Source: CAZLRH01 sp964562015
Lineage (GTDB): Bacteria; Verrucomicrobiota; Verrucomicrobiia; Opitutales; JABDGR01
Assembly: GCA_964562015.1 (NCBI GenBank)
Contig: CAZLRH010000010.1
Span: 62,001 to 126,000 of the forward strand
DNA: 64,000 nucleotides
Direction of reading: 5' to 3'
The notes beneath the pieces were generated by a model, which did not search any database, was not told the origin of the DNA, and was given only the letters and a program-made list of their open reading frames with translations. A program made the position numbers and the translations under genes. Numbering within the stretch: the first letter of the stretch is position 1; each line of letters starts with the position of its first letter. This document shows positions 1-8,902 of this stretch, piece after piece.

Positions 1-956
1 TGCCCGCGGCGCACCGCGGTTTCCAGCAGCTTTTCGCCCGCGCTCCATTCCTCCGCCGGCCCTTCCAGATGCAACTCGGTAAAACCGTCCGCATCCGGCC
101 CCGTGCGGGAGGCCACGCGCAGGTGCGGGCTCACGTCCGTCACCAACTTTTCAAACGCCGGCACGTCGCCTTGCAGGCGCACGCGCCAGACCGCGCGCTT
201 GATGAGGTCGCGCCGCAAGCTGGCCGAGGTGCCCGACGCCACGATGCGGCCCTGGTTGATGATCATCACGCGGTCGCAGCAAAGTTCAATTTCCGGCAGA
301 ATGTGACTCGAGAGCAGCACGGTCAGCCGCCCACGCAACGAATCAATCAACCGCCGGATGCCGAGGATCTGGTGCGGGTCCAGGCCGATGGTCGGCTCGT
401 CCATGATGATGACCTCGGGCTCGCTCAAGATGGCGTCGGCAATGCCCACGCGCTGGCGAAAGCCCTTCGAAAGCGTGCCAATCAACCGGCGGCGGGCCGA
501 GTGGTGCAGGCCGCAAAGCTCCATCGCCTCCTCGACGCGGGCCGAGATCCGTCGCCAGCGCACTTCCTTGAGCCGCGCGCGGAACCGCAAGTATTCAATC
601 ACGCGCATGTCCTCCGGCAGCGGATTATTTTCCGGCATGAAACCCAGCCGCCGTTTCACCTCATCCGGATGCGACGCCACGGCCAGGCCCGAAACATAGG
701 CGCGGCCCGAGGTCGCCGGCATCAATCCGGCCAAGATCCGCATCGTCGTGCTCTTGCCCGCGCCGTTGAGCCCCAGAAAGCCGACCACCTCGCCCCGCGC
801 CACGGTAAAGCTCACTTCCTCAATGGCGCGCACGGACCCATACGTTTTGGTCAGGGAAACTGCCTCCAGCGCCGGGGGCGCGCCGGTGCCGGTAGCCACG
901 ATCCCGGCGGTGGGCCGGGCGGAGGCGGGCGGGGAAGTGGCAATGTCGTGAGCCAT
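1..956 (-). CDS. ABC transporter ATP-binding protein (partial, 3' end outside window)
   Basis: This is the ATP-hydrolysing subunit of an ABC transporter, read on the minus strand from ATG at 954-956 and running off the left edge. A Walker A motif GLNGAGKST lies near residues 62-70, an ABC signature-like LSKGFRQR follows, and Walker B VIIMDEPTIGLDP is complete. The signature and the motif following Walker A resemble the GldA/NatA/CcmA-type ATPases used by ABC-2 transporters. Such genes usually precede a membrane permease gene, which would lie outside the window. The substrate cannot be inferred. About 30 residues rich in Ala and Pro precede the ATPase fold, so the true start could lie slightly further in. 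Confidence in the family is high. Confidence 0.9.
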   Translation of the reverse strand, partial: MAHDIATSPPASARPTAGIVATGTGAPPALEAVSLTKTYGSVRAIEEVSFTVARGEVVGFLGLNGAGKSTTMRILAGLMPATSGRAYVSGLAVASHPDEVKRRLGFMPENNPLPEDMRVIEYLRFRARLKEVRWRRISARVEEAMELCGLHHSARRRLIGTLSKGFRQRVGIADAILSEPEVIIMDEPTIGLDPHQILGIRRLIDSLRGRLTVLLSSHILPEIELCCDRVMIINQGRIVASGTSASLRRDLIKRAVWRVRLQGDVPAFEKLVTDVSPHLRVASRTGPDADGFTELHLEGPAEEWSAGEKLLETAVRRG

Positions 957-1151
957 GGGCAACTGCGAGAGTAGCGGGAGGCGGGAGACGGAACTGTGTG
1001 TTCTTGGACACCTTCCGCAGTCATTCGTTCGATCCGCGGAGTCCAGCCACGCCAGACGCGTCGCCCTCAACCTCCAGTTAACCACGCCCGGGTGCCAAAC
1101 GGAAGGCCGAAAATCGTCTTCTTCACCCCGGGACGGTGGGTTCGGCGTGGC

Positions 1152-2675
1152 CTACTTAACCCGCGAAATGATTTCCTTGTATTGCTCGTTCAACTGAATC
1201 TGGGCGGTGTCGAGTTCCGTCTGGGCTTGTTGAATGACCACAGGAAGAGTGGTGACTCCGCGGACAATTTTGGCATGGGCCATGGCGTCGTCCAGCTGGT
1301 TGTCCAGCGCAACAATTTTATCCCGCAAATCGGCGACCGTCTTGTCCACCCGCAAAGCCGCCGGGGTGTTCGACGCCTTGGCCAGCATATGAATGATAGA
1401 CGCCATGCTCTGGTTTATTTGCAACTGTTTGCTGATGATATTTTGTTCGTTCGTGGCGGCTTCGAGGGGCTGCTTGGCCACCCTTTTCTTTTCTTCCAAC
1501 AAGTCGGTCAATTGCTGCTGCATGACGGCCAATTCATCGCGCAAAGGCTTGATGTCCGGGGCGGAGGTCGGCGTTGCGGCAGCCGTGAGCAGTCCGCCGC
1601 CATCGTCCGTGACCGGCAGCAGCCGGGCAAAGGCCTGGTCATCCTTTGAAAGCTTCGCGATGTCGTAACTGGAAGGCTCCTTGTCTCCGGCTCGCGTCAC
1701 GGTCAGATTGCTGGCGGTGCGGCCGAGTATGGTCAGCTCCATGGATTGTCCCTGCGTGTCCGTCAGGACCGTCAAAAACGGGTACTTCAACTGGTCATTC
1801 TGCGGGAATTGGCGGATGAGGGTTTGGTCATCAACCGACCAGCGTTGGATCGGGACCAGGTAAGACTTTGAGTTGTCCAACTGGTTGTAGGAAACCAAGT
1901 CCGCGGTCCGGCCCTCCAGAGCGACGGCAATGGTCTTTCCTGTCTTGTCCGTCAGCACCGTATTTACCGGGATCTGGAAGGCTGGCTGTCCTGGCAGGGC
2001 CTTCAGCAAGGCCTGATCACCCGCTGAGAAAGAAGCGAGCGGCACCAGCCGGGTCAGGCCGTCCGCCTTTGTGGTTATTTGCACGAGGGTGTCGTCATGT
2101 CCGAGAATTTCGGCGGTAAATGTCTTTCCCTTCTCGTCGGTGAAATCCTGGGTGAATGGGTAATTGAATCCCGCACCCATCGGCAGGTTGGCAAAAAATT
2201 GCTGGTCGGCCGGAGCAAAAGTATCGAGCAAAATCCAGCGCGAGGGACTGCCTGCGCCGGCGGACATTTTTATCATTTTGTCCGTTTTGTCCTCCAACCG
2301 CCGGGGCGCATCTTTGGGCCCGGCCGTGGTCAGGGTGTAGTCCAGGGGGTACTCCAGGGTCAGATTGACGGGCAGGCGATTGACGAACTTTTGATCATCG
2401 GGGAGGAGATACTCAATGGAGTAATAGGCGGTTCTGCCGTCGTCATCCAAAAGCGCCACTTTTAACATTTTATCGGTCCGGCCCTCAATCCGCACATGCA
2501 AGGTCTCGCCCTTTCCGCCGGTTAATAGGCGCTCCTGCGGCAGGCGCACGGACCAGTAGAAGTAATACCCGGCAAAGCCGATGGCGCCCGCGGCCACCAG
2601 GAGGACGAGTCCCCGCAAAAACCAGGTCGCCCAGCCTGCCTTGGCGTCGGCGGTGGAGTCATGATAAGCGGCCAT
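1152..2675 (-). CDS. membrane-anchored protein with tandem SHD1-like repeats and coiled coil
   Basis: The 507-residue product has one membrane segment near residues 18-40 and then about five tandem modules of 55-60 residues. Each module has the form FTDxxGKxxxAxxxGRxxxxV....LVPLxxFSxxDQxxLxxLP, which resembles the SLA1 homology domain 1 (SHD1) repeats common in Planctomycetes and Verrucomicrobia. The final 130 residues are rich in Gln, Glu and Lys heptads and look coiled-coil. The topology suggests a short cytoplasmic N-terminus with the repeats outside the membrane. The next gene upstream (2926-4494) is a paralogue of the same design. Function is unknown; an envelope scaffold or protein-binding role is inference. 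Confidence 0.75.
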   Translation of the reverse strand: MAAYHDSTADAKAGWATWFLRGLVLLVAAGAIGFAGYYFYWSVRLPQERLLTGGKGETLHVRIEGRTDKMLKVALLDDDGRTAYYSIEYLLPDDQKFVNRLPVNLTLEYPLDYTLTTAGPKDAPRRLEDKTDKMIKMSAGAGSPSRWILLDTFAPADQQFFANLPMGAGFNYPFTQDFTDEKGKTFTAEILGHDDTLVQITTKADGLTRLVPLASFSAGDQALLKALPGQPAFQIPVNTVLTDKTGKTIAVALEGRTADLVSYNQLDNSKSYLVPIQRWSVDDQTLIRQFPQNDQLKYPFLTVLTDTQGQSMELTILGRTASNLTVTRAGDKEPSSYDIAKLSKDDQAFARLLPVTDDGGGLLTAAATPTSAPDIKPLRDELAVMQQQLTDLLEEKKRVAKQPLEAATNEQNIISKQLQINQSMASIIHMLAKASNTPAALRVDKTVADLRDKIVALDNQLDDAMAHAKIVRGVTTLPVVIQQAQTELDTAQIQLNEQYKEIISRVK

Positions 2676-2925
2676 GGTTAAAGATAAATTTGGGGTGAAA
2701 TCACCGCGTACTATCCATCTTCAATGCCGGACTATTCTTGCCCCGTTTCTGCATCTGTCAAGCGGACTGCGCGGCTCCGGCAGCTCTTGCCATAAGATTG
2801 TTTAACGGTGAAGTGATAAGCTGGAAATTCGGCCGTGTCCAAAACGGTTGTTTCGGTCGAAAGGGTGTCGGCAGGGAAGCATTTTCACCATTCGGCCAAG
2901 CGGGGGAGCGACCTCGCCGGGAACG

Positions 2926-4494
2926 TTATTTCGCTTTTTGGGTGGCCCGCCGGTAAATCTGCATCAATTGGGTCTGCGCGCTGCCCATGTCGTTCAGCAC
3001 TTGCTGGGGTGTCACGGGTGTCGTGCCGCTGCCGCGGGGGGTGGCTGGCGGAGTGCTCCGGGCGCCGGGCGGCGGCTTGGTGGTCACTTGGGTCCACTGC
3101 TCGCTCAGGTCCGTAATCTTTTTTTGCAAATCGATGGCTTGGGTGCTCGCTGCCGTGGCGGCCGGGGTATTGGCCGACATCGCGGCGGTGCGGATAATCT
3201 CCAGCATGAGTTCATTCATCTCCAGTTGCTTATCATTAATTTCCTTCTGCTTGGCCAGGGCGTCAACGGGTCGCATGGCCACGGCCGACGCCTGGAAGCG
3301 CAGATCGTTCATTTCCTGGGTCATCACGTCCAGCTGCGCGAGTTGGTCCTTGATTTCACTGGTATTGAGGGGGTCAACTGGCTGTACTGGAGTGCCATCA
3401 TCAATCACGGGCAATTGCCGGGCAAAGGCCTGGTCGTCCACGCTCAATTTCGCCAGATCGAGTACGGCGGCTTTGTTGTCCGACGTTCTCACGACGCTGA
3501 GGGTTTCGGCGCCCCGTGCCTTCACCGTTACCTCCATGACGCGCCCCTGAGGATCCAAAATCTCGGTCTGAAAAGGATAGTCCACGAACTCGCTGGGCGG
3601 CATGGCCCGGAGCACCGTCTGGTCATCGGCCAGCCAGTGCGAAAAGGGGAAAACATACTTCTGCCCGGTGTCTTCGCGCTCAAATTTTACCAATCCAAGA
3701 GTGCGGCTGACCAGGGTCACGGCATACGCCCGTCCGGCCAAGTCCGTGAGGACGGTCGATTGCGGGAGCTGGCTGAGTTGTAGGCCGGGCATCGCCGCCA
3801 ACAATTCCTGGTCGGCCGGGGACAGACGCGTCAACGGCCACAGTCGCGACTGGGCCTCGCCCGCCAACTTGAGGCGGACCAGCATATCGTCGCGGCCCGT
3901 CACGGTGGCCTTGAAGGCCTTGCCGTAGCGGTCGGTGAAAGTTTGCGTCAGGGGATAGGAAAAATTGCCCTCTTTCGGCAGCGCGGAAAAGAAAAGCTGG
4001 TCGGTGGCCGAATAGTTTTTCAGGAGCGTCAAGATGCTGTCGCCGCCTTTGGTGGGCGAAATTTTCAAGAGCCGGCTGTCGCGGCCTTCAACCTGCACGG
4101 ACGATTCCCGGCCTTGGGCGTCCGTGGTCACGTATTCAAATGGATAGTTGAAGGTCAATTGCACCGGCAGGCGATTAACGTAGGCCTGATCCGTGTCCAC
4201 CAGCTCACTGATGGGATAGTATAGCAACTTTTCCTCGCGGTCCAACTGCGCGAGCTTGAGCACCTTGTCCGACCGGGCGTCGATGCGCACATGGAGATGC
4301 TCGCCGAGGCGCGTGGTGAGCGTCAGTTCCTGCGGCAGCCGCACAGTCCAGTAATAGCAATAATAGCCATAGCCGAGGCCCGCCAGCCCAAGCAGGAAAA
4401 AAATGCCCCAGCCCAGCACGCCCATGAATCGCTGCCACCGGGCTTCGACGGGGTCGTGCACCGGCATTTTCGGTTTGCAGTAATAAGTAGCCAT
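2926..4494 (-). CDS. membrane-anchored SHD1-like repeat protein, paralogue of the next gene downstream
   Basis: The product of about 522 residues has a membrane segment (WGIFFLLGLAGLGYGYYCYYW) followed directly by LPQE, exactly as in the neighbouring paralogue. About five SHD1-like modules and a coiled-coil tail follow, the tail containing a Pro/Thr-rich stretch (TTPVTPQQ). The reading frame is open further upstream to 4581. ATG at 4492-4494 is preferred because it aligns with the MAAYHD start of the paralogue. The two genes are about 250 bp apart on the same strand and presumably arose by tandem duplication. The function is unknown. Confidence 0.75.
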   Translation of the reverse strand: MATYYCKPKMPVHDPVEARWQRFMGVLGWGIFFLLGLAGLGYGYYCYYWTVRLPQELTLTTRLGEHLHVRIDARSDKVLKLAQLDREEKLLYYPISELVDTDQAYVNRLPVQLTFNYPFEYVTTDAQGRESSVQVEGRDSRLLKISPTKGGDSILTLLKNYSATDQLFFSALPKEGNFSYPLTQTFTDRYGKAFKATVTGRDDMLVRLKLAGEAQSRLWPLTRLSPADQELLAAMPGLQLSQLPQSTVLTDLAGRAYAVTLVSRTLGLVKFEREDTGQKYVFPFSHWLADDQTVLRAMPPSEFVDYPFQTEILDPQGRVMEVTVKARGAETLSVVRTSDNKAAVLDLAKLSVDDQAFARQLPVIDDGTPVQPVDPLNTSEIKDQLAQLDVMTQEMNDLRFQASAVAMRPVDALAKQKEINDKQLEMNELMLEIIRTAAMSANTPAATAASTQAIDLQKKITDLSEQWTQVTTKPPPGARSTPPATPRGSGTTPVTPQQVLNDMGSAQTQLMQIYRRATQKAK

Positions 4495-4686
4495 GGCGAC
4501 CGTGACGCCCAGTGGAAGCCGGGTGCCAAATATCCATTTTTCCGAGCACGAAATCATTTTCCATTTAAAACCGGAAGTCAAGTCGGCCCCGTCCTAACGG
4601 GCCGCAATGCTCCGGCGGCCCTCCAACGACTCCATGATTGGCAAATGCAGGCCGACCTGCATCATCGTCCCAACCTTTCCTTCGCC

Positions 4687-5733
4687 ATGTCCGCGCCTGA
4701 CCACGACCACAATCACGCCCACGATGAGGAGCACGATCACGATCACGACGAGGAGCATGACCACGAACATGAGGAAAGCGGCGTGGGCCCGACCCAGGAG
4801 GTGGAATCTGGCCACGCGCACGGCCACGGCCACCATCATCACGATGCCGCCACCACGGGTAAAAAGCTCCTGCAGGCGCTCGCGGTCAGTTCCGTTATTA
4901 CGGTGGCGCAAGTCGTCGGGGGCATTTTTGCGCATTCGTTGGCGCTGTTGTCCGATGCCTTGCACACGTTGACAGATGGCATCGCGCTGCTCGTCAGCTA
5001 TGCGGCCGTGCGCCTGGCGCGCCGTCCGGCGAGCGAGCAATTCACGTTCGGCTTCAAACGCGCTGAGACGCTTGCCGCCATCATCAACTCCGGCGTGCTC
5101 ATCGGCATCAGCCTGTGGCTGGCCTGGGAGGCGAAAAACCGCCTGTTGCATCCCGAGTTGGTGAACGGCGCCATCATGGTCGGGGTCGCGAGCGTCGGCC
5201 TGGTCGCCAATATTATAAATACGATCTTGCTGCGCCGCGGCGCGGAAAAGAATCTCAACATGCGCTCGGCGTACCTGCATGTGATGAGCGACGGCGTGGT
5301 CAGCCTCGCAGTGATCGCCGGCGGCAGCGCCATTCTGTACGACCCGGCCCTCACGTGGTTGGACCCGGTGCTCACGCTGCTCATTTCCATTTGGTTGATC
5401 GTCGAAAGCTGGTCCATCGTCTGGAGCGGCACCCGCGTGCTCATGATGTCCGCGCCCGAAGACGTGGCCGTGCGCGAAATCCAGGTCGCGTTGCAAACGC
5501 TGGCCGGCGTCAACAACGTCCATCACACCCATCTCTGGGTGCTCAACGACGAATCCATCCACTTCGAGGCGCATGTGGACATCGCGGACCGGCGCGTCAG
5601 CGAAACCGCCGAACTCGCCCGCGCCATCGAGACCCTGCTCAAGGAGAAATTCGCCATCACCCACGTCACCCTGCAATTCGAAGCCGGCTGCTGCGGCGAA
5701 AAGCCCGAATTGCTCATGGGGCATGATGGGTGA
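4687..5733 (+). CDS. cation diffusion facilitator (CDF) family metal exporter
   Basis: This is a proton-coupled divalent metal exporter of the inner membrane, most likely for zinc or a related ion. The first 56 residues are extremely His/Asp/Glu-rich, a typical metal-binding tail. The transmembrane metal site is visible as SDALHTLTD (D90, H93, D97) and, in the fifth helix, HVMSDGV. A cytoplasmic C-terminal domain with VNNVHHTHLWVL follows, as in the CzcD/ZitB branch. ATG at 4687 is chosen because the His-rich tail begins there; upstream in-frame sequence does not look like protein. No Shine-Dalgarno site is visible. No metal regulator gene is adjacent. Confidence 0.93.
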   Translation: MSAPDHDHNHAHDEEHDHDHDEEHDHEHEESGVGPTQEVESGHAHGHGHHHHDAATTGKKLLQALAVSSVITVAQVVGGIFAHSLALLSDALHTLTDGIALLVSYAAVRLARRPASEQFTFGFKRAETLAAIINSGVLIGISLWLAWEAKNRLLHPELVNGAIMVGVASVGLVANIINTILLRRGAEKNLNMRSAYLHVMSDGVVSLAVIAGGSAILYDPALTWLDPVLTLLISIWLIVESWSIVWSGTRVLMMSAPEDVAVREIQVALQTLAGVNNVHHTHLWVLNDESIHFEAHVDIADRRVSETAELARAIETLLKEKFAITHVTLQFEAGCCGEKPELLMGHDG

Positions 5734-5759
5734 GCGGATTCACTTTCGTCAGTTCCACC

Positions 5760-6296
5760 TTACAGATTATAGCGCACAACCATGCCGTTTGGCGTGGTGA
5801 CCTCCAGGTAGTCGTCGTCGACGTGGATGACCAGGGTGTCGTAGGTCTCGCCCATAACCGGACTGATACTGCGGATATACGCATCTGTTTGTGCTCCCAC
5901 CAGATCATAATAGTTCGCGCTGGTGACGCCCCTATCGAGCATGTATTGCGCAGCGGCCGATCCCAATTGGCGAAGGTTATTCGTGATGGCTTTCTTTTGC
6001 GCGGCGATGCCTTCCGGGTCTGGCGGCACTTCCGCCGCCGGGGCCGCAGCGGTTTCAGCGCCCGGTGTAAACTGGATGGGTTCATTGTTCGCCACCACCG
6101 GCGGCGCCGTCGGCGCGACCACGCGCGGCGGGCGGGCTGTTTCCGCCTGGGCGATCGCGGCGGTCGGTGGGGCAGCTTGGGCTTTCACTGGCGGCGCATT
6201 CCCGGATGGTTTATCCGCACCCGTCAGCCACCACGTGACGGACAGCGCCACTACCAGCAAAACCACCCCACCGATGACGACGACCCGTACTTTCAT
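5760..6296 (-). CDS. membrane-anchored protein with pilin-like C-terminal module
   Basis: The 178-residue product starts with a single membrane helix (residues 3-25). A Pro/Ala-rich linker follows, then a C-terminal module beginning AAQKKAITNNLRQLGSAAAQ and continuing with YMLDRGVTSANYYDLVG, YIRSISPVMGETY and a beta-rich end. That module resembles the region after the N-terminal helix in verrucomicrobial type IV pilin-like proteins (NNLRQL..A..QY..). The usual prepilin cleavage site with GFTLIE is absent, so it is not an ordinary prepilin. It is convergent with the CDF gene, with a 26-bp gap. Function is unknown; a pseudopilin-related or sensor role is inference. Confidence 0.6.
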   Translation of the reverse strand: MKVRVVVIGGVVLLVVALSVTWWLTGADKPSGNAPPVKAQAAPPTAAIAQAETARPPRVVAPTAPPVVANNEPIQFTPGAETAAAPAAEVPPDPEGIAAQKKAITNNLRQLGSAAAQYMLDRGVTSANYYDLVGAQTDAYIRSISPVMGETYDTLVIHVDDDYLEVTTPNGMVVRYNL

Positions 6297-6360
6297 GGTA
6301 CAATTTGCTATGTCTAGGATAATGCCATCGCAAGCAAAATGGGAAACAAACTAAGAACAA

Positions 6361-6510
6361 GAACCGCTAATTTTCACTCATCCACGCTTATGGGCTGCGG
6401 CCGATACAATCTGTTAAATTCAAAACTCGATTGATTCGACGATGCCCATTCCGGGTTCTTAGGTTGGTGTTTCTAAGAATGAGCGGAGATGAGCGGACAT
6501 CAGCGGTTTC
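6361..6510. repeat. imperfect inverted repeat built of reiterated 10-nt words
   Basis: The left arm (6361-6391, gaaccgctaatttt...) is an imperfect complement of the right arm (6477-6510). The right arm is three successive 10-nt words, gagcggagat, gagcggacat and cagcggtttc. The element fills most of the gap between two genes read on the minus strand. It also holds a 7-bp hairpin TTCTTAG/CTAAGAA at about 6459-6481. It is one of several intergenic elements of this design in the window. Confidence 0.6.
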
Positions 6511-6519
6511 GCTTTTTCC

Positions 6520-8364
6520 TTAGGGCTTCGGTTGATTGCTAAAGAGGACAAAATCCCGGTTCAACCACCACACATAGGCCGGGGCGTCGGGAAAACGTTG
6601 TTGAAAAACCGGAAACTGGGCCGTGGCGGCCACCACAAAAACCCGTTGCGGTCCGCGCAGCAGATTGATGAACGGCGGCAGCAACGCGCCGACCATCTGC
6701 TCGCGCGTGGGCTGCGGCTGCGCAAGGACCGCCAGGTAGTCGAGCAGTCCCGGATAGCGCGGCGCGAGCTGCTGCGGCTCCAGCAGCGCGCCAAAAAGTT
6801 GCTCGTCCGGCAATTGCCCGGCCAGGCCCACTGTCTGTCCGAGATAGACCGGCAAATCCTGAAAGGGGCCGTAATCCCAAAGGGTATAAACCGCGTCGCC
6901 AGCCTGCAATTGCGGCAGCAACACCTCGGCCACCGGTTGCGTCGAGGGGCGTTGCACGTAACGGGCGAGCGGGTTAAACGCCAAAAGAAAGGCCGACCAG
7001 ACCAGCGACAAAATTAGAAGGCCTTCGACTTGGCGGTTCTGGTTGCGTCCAAGCACCACCAGCGACCCGATGCCGCCGGCCAGGAACAGCGGCACCAAGG
7101 CGTAAAACATCGTCGCGCCGCCTGGCGGGGTGTCGGCCCGGCGGACATAAAGAACGATGGGGAGCGCGACGGCAATCAGCAGCGAGAAAACTCCGAACGC
7201 GCGCAACGGCCAGTTCAGCGCCGGGCGGTCGGCGCGCAGCGCCTGGGTGATAAAGCGCGCCGCCAGCAGCGCCAGCGGCGGCACCGAGGGCAGGATGTAC
7301 GTGATGAGCTTCGAGCTCGACGCGCTGAAAAACAGCAGCGGAAATAGCGCCCACAAAATCAGCAGCACCGTTTCGGGATCGGCCTTCAGTCGCGCCCAAC
7401 CGCCCGTGCAGGCACGCTTCAGTGCCGACGGCAAAAACACCACCCACGGAAAAAAGCCCGCCGGCAAAATCAAAAAGAAAAACCAAAACGGCTGCACACG
7501 ATCACTGGTCTTCGGATCCAGGTAGCGCAGCACATGCTCATGCCAGAAGTAGAACCACGCGAAGCCCTGGTTGTGCATGTCCTTGGTGACAAAATGCGCC
7601 CAGTCCCACCCGCCCGGCGGCGGATGCGCCAGCGAGGCCGCAATGTGCCAGGGGAGCGCGAGCACCAGAATGATCACCACGCCCAGCCCCAGGTGCGCAT
7701 GCCGCAGTTCGCGCCAGCGGTTGAGCACGAGCAAAAACAAAAACACCACGGCGCAGGGAATGAGCACGCCAATGAGCCCTTTCGTCATCAACGCCAGCGC
7801 CATGCAAACATACAAGGCCATGCACCACTGCCGCCGCTGGGGGCCGGGCGGCGCGCGCACGGCGAGACCGAACGCGCACAGGGCCCCGGTGATGAACACC
7901 GAGACCGCCATATCGAGAATGATGGTTTCTCCTATACCGTAGTAAAGGAGGCTGGTGCCGAGCGCCCACCCGGCGCACCAGCCGGTCAACCGCCCCCACC
8001 AGGTCCGGCCTGTCAAATACACCATGGCGCAGCCGAGCAACGCCAGCGCGGCCGGCCAGAACCGCAGCGCCCAGAGGTTGGTGCCGCCCGCCTTTACCGC
8101 TGCGGCCTCGAGCCAGTAAAATAGCGGCGGCTTTTCAAAATAAAGGACGCCGTTGAGCCGCGGCGAAATCCATTCCCCGGTCGCCGCCATTTCCCGCGCA
8201 ATTTCCACATACCGCCCCTCGTCCGGATTGCTCAACGGGCGCAAACCTGCGGGCAGGAGATAGAGGAAACCAAGGCCGAGCAGCAGCCACGCCAAATCGC
8301 GAAAAACCCCGGGCGTCGGGGCCGGCGGGGCGGCGTCAGGGAGGCTGGTCGGCGCGTCGTTCAA
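6520..8364 (-). CDS. ArnT/PMT-like glycosyltransferase family 39 protein
   Basis: This 614-residue polytopic membrane enzyme probably transfers a sugar from a polyprenyl-phosphate donor to a lipid or protein acceptor on the periplasmic face. The first loop contains LSNPDEGRYVEIAREM (around residues 45-60), the conserved Asp-Glu motif of ArnT and related mannosyltransferases, followed by YFEKPPLFYWLEA, also typical of the family. About a dozen hydrophobic segments follow, with a soluble C-terminal domain. The start is TTG at 8362-8364; a possible promoter lies just upstream, so the leader would be very short. The acceptor cannot be told from context. Confidence 0.88.
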   Translation of the reverse strand: MNDAPTSLPDAAPPAPTPGVFRDLAWLLLGLGFLYLLPAGLRPLSNPDEGRYVEIAREMAATGEWISPRLNGVLYFEKPPLFYWLEAAAVKAGGTNLWALRFWPAALALLGCAMVYLTGRTWWGRLTGWCAGWALGTSLLYYGIGETIILDMAVSVFITGALCAFGLAVRAPPGPQRRQWCMALYVCMALALMTKGLIGVLIPCAVVFLFLLVLNRWRELRHAHLGLGVVIILVLALPWHIAASLAHPPPGGWDWAHFVTKDMHNQGFAWFYFWHEHVLRYLDPKTSDRVQPFWFFFLILPAGFFPWVVFLPSALKRACTGGWARLKADPETVLLILWALFPLLFFSASSSKLITYILPSVPPLALLAARFITQALRADRPALNWPLRAFGVFSLLIAVALPIVLYVRRADTPPGGATMFYALVPLFLAGGIGSLVVLGRNQNRQVEGLLILSLVWSAFLLAFNPLARYVQRPSTQPVAEVLLPQLQAGDAVYTLWDYGPFQDLPVYLGQTVGLAGQLPDEQLFGALLEPQQLAPRYPGLLDYLAVLAQPQPTREQMVGALLPPFINLLRGPQRVFVVAATAQFPVFQQRFPDAPAYVWWLNRDFVLFSNQPKP

Positions 8365-8439
8365 CGGAAAACGTTATCCTGCCCCGCCGCCGTGCGTTGA
8401 CAACAAGTTAAATTGCGCCGGGCCGCATTGCCCATGGGC

Positions 8440-8874
8440 TCAGGCTTTCCGTGCCCAGCGGCGGATTTCCGCGAGGTAAGTTGCGGGCAGCTTATGGCGT
8501 CGCGCGCCAGCCAGGATTTTTTCGAGATAGCCGGCCCGGGGCGGACCTTCGCGGTCCACGCTGGCAATATAAATGAGCGCCGGAATCTTGTCGCCGGAAT
8601 CCAAAATAATTTCCACCCAGGCCCGGCGATAGATTTTTTGGCGCACGCCTTCTCGCCGGTCCAGTTCCCGTTCGTCGGCTGCGGTCAACGCGCAAAGGAC
8701 CCCGTGGACCACACCGCCTTTTTTGGGCACCACGCTCGCGTCGCCACAGGTGTTAATGATGAAGCGATGGCCGGGCAACTTCGCGCGGCCGAGAAAAAAC
8801 GACGCCGGACAGCGGGCGGCAAATTGCGGCTCATGCATATTCGAGCCGTAGGCGAAGTAGAGCGTGTAACGCAT
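8440..8874 (-). CDS. gamma-glutamylcyclotransferase family protein
   Basis: The 144-residue product carries the family signature YFAYGSNM at residues 6-13, which forms the substrate loop, and LDRREGV around residues 71-77, where E75 matches the catalytic Glu. Family members cleave gamma-glutamyl amides to 5-oxoproline, often in glutathione turnover. The reading frame is open upstream of ATG 8872-8874, but that part overlaps the transglutaminase-like gene antisense to any sensible protein and lacks the family fold. The gene starts 28 bp after the upstream gene ends, so the two are probably cotranscribed. Confidence 0.88.
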   Translation of the reverse strand: MRYTLYFAYGSNMHEPQFAARCPASFFLGRAKLPGHRFIINTCGDASVVPKKGGVVHGVLCALTAADERELDRREGVRQKIYRRAWVEIILDSGDKIPALIYIASVDREGPPRAGYLEKILAGARRHKLPATYLAEIRRWARKA

Positions 8875-8902
8875 GGGCGAAAAAATTTCCCGGCAACGCG
8901 GC

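Noticed and set aside
4594..5724. 376-residue open frame antisense to the CDF gene
   Set aside because: It has the composition of an antisense shadow (His, Gln, Arg-rich) and covers a certain CDF gene with all its metal-site residues.
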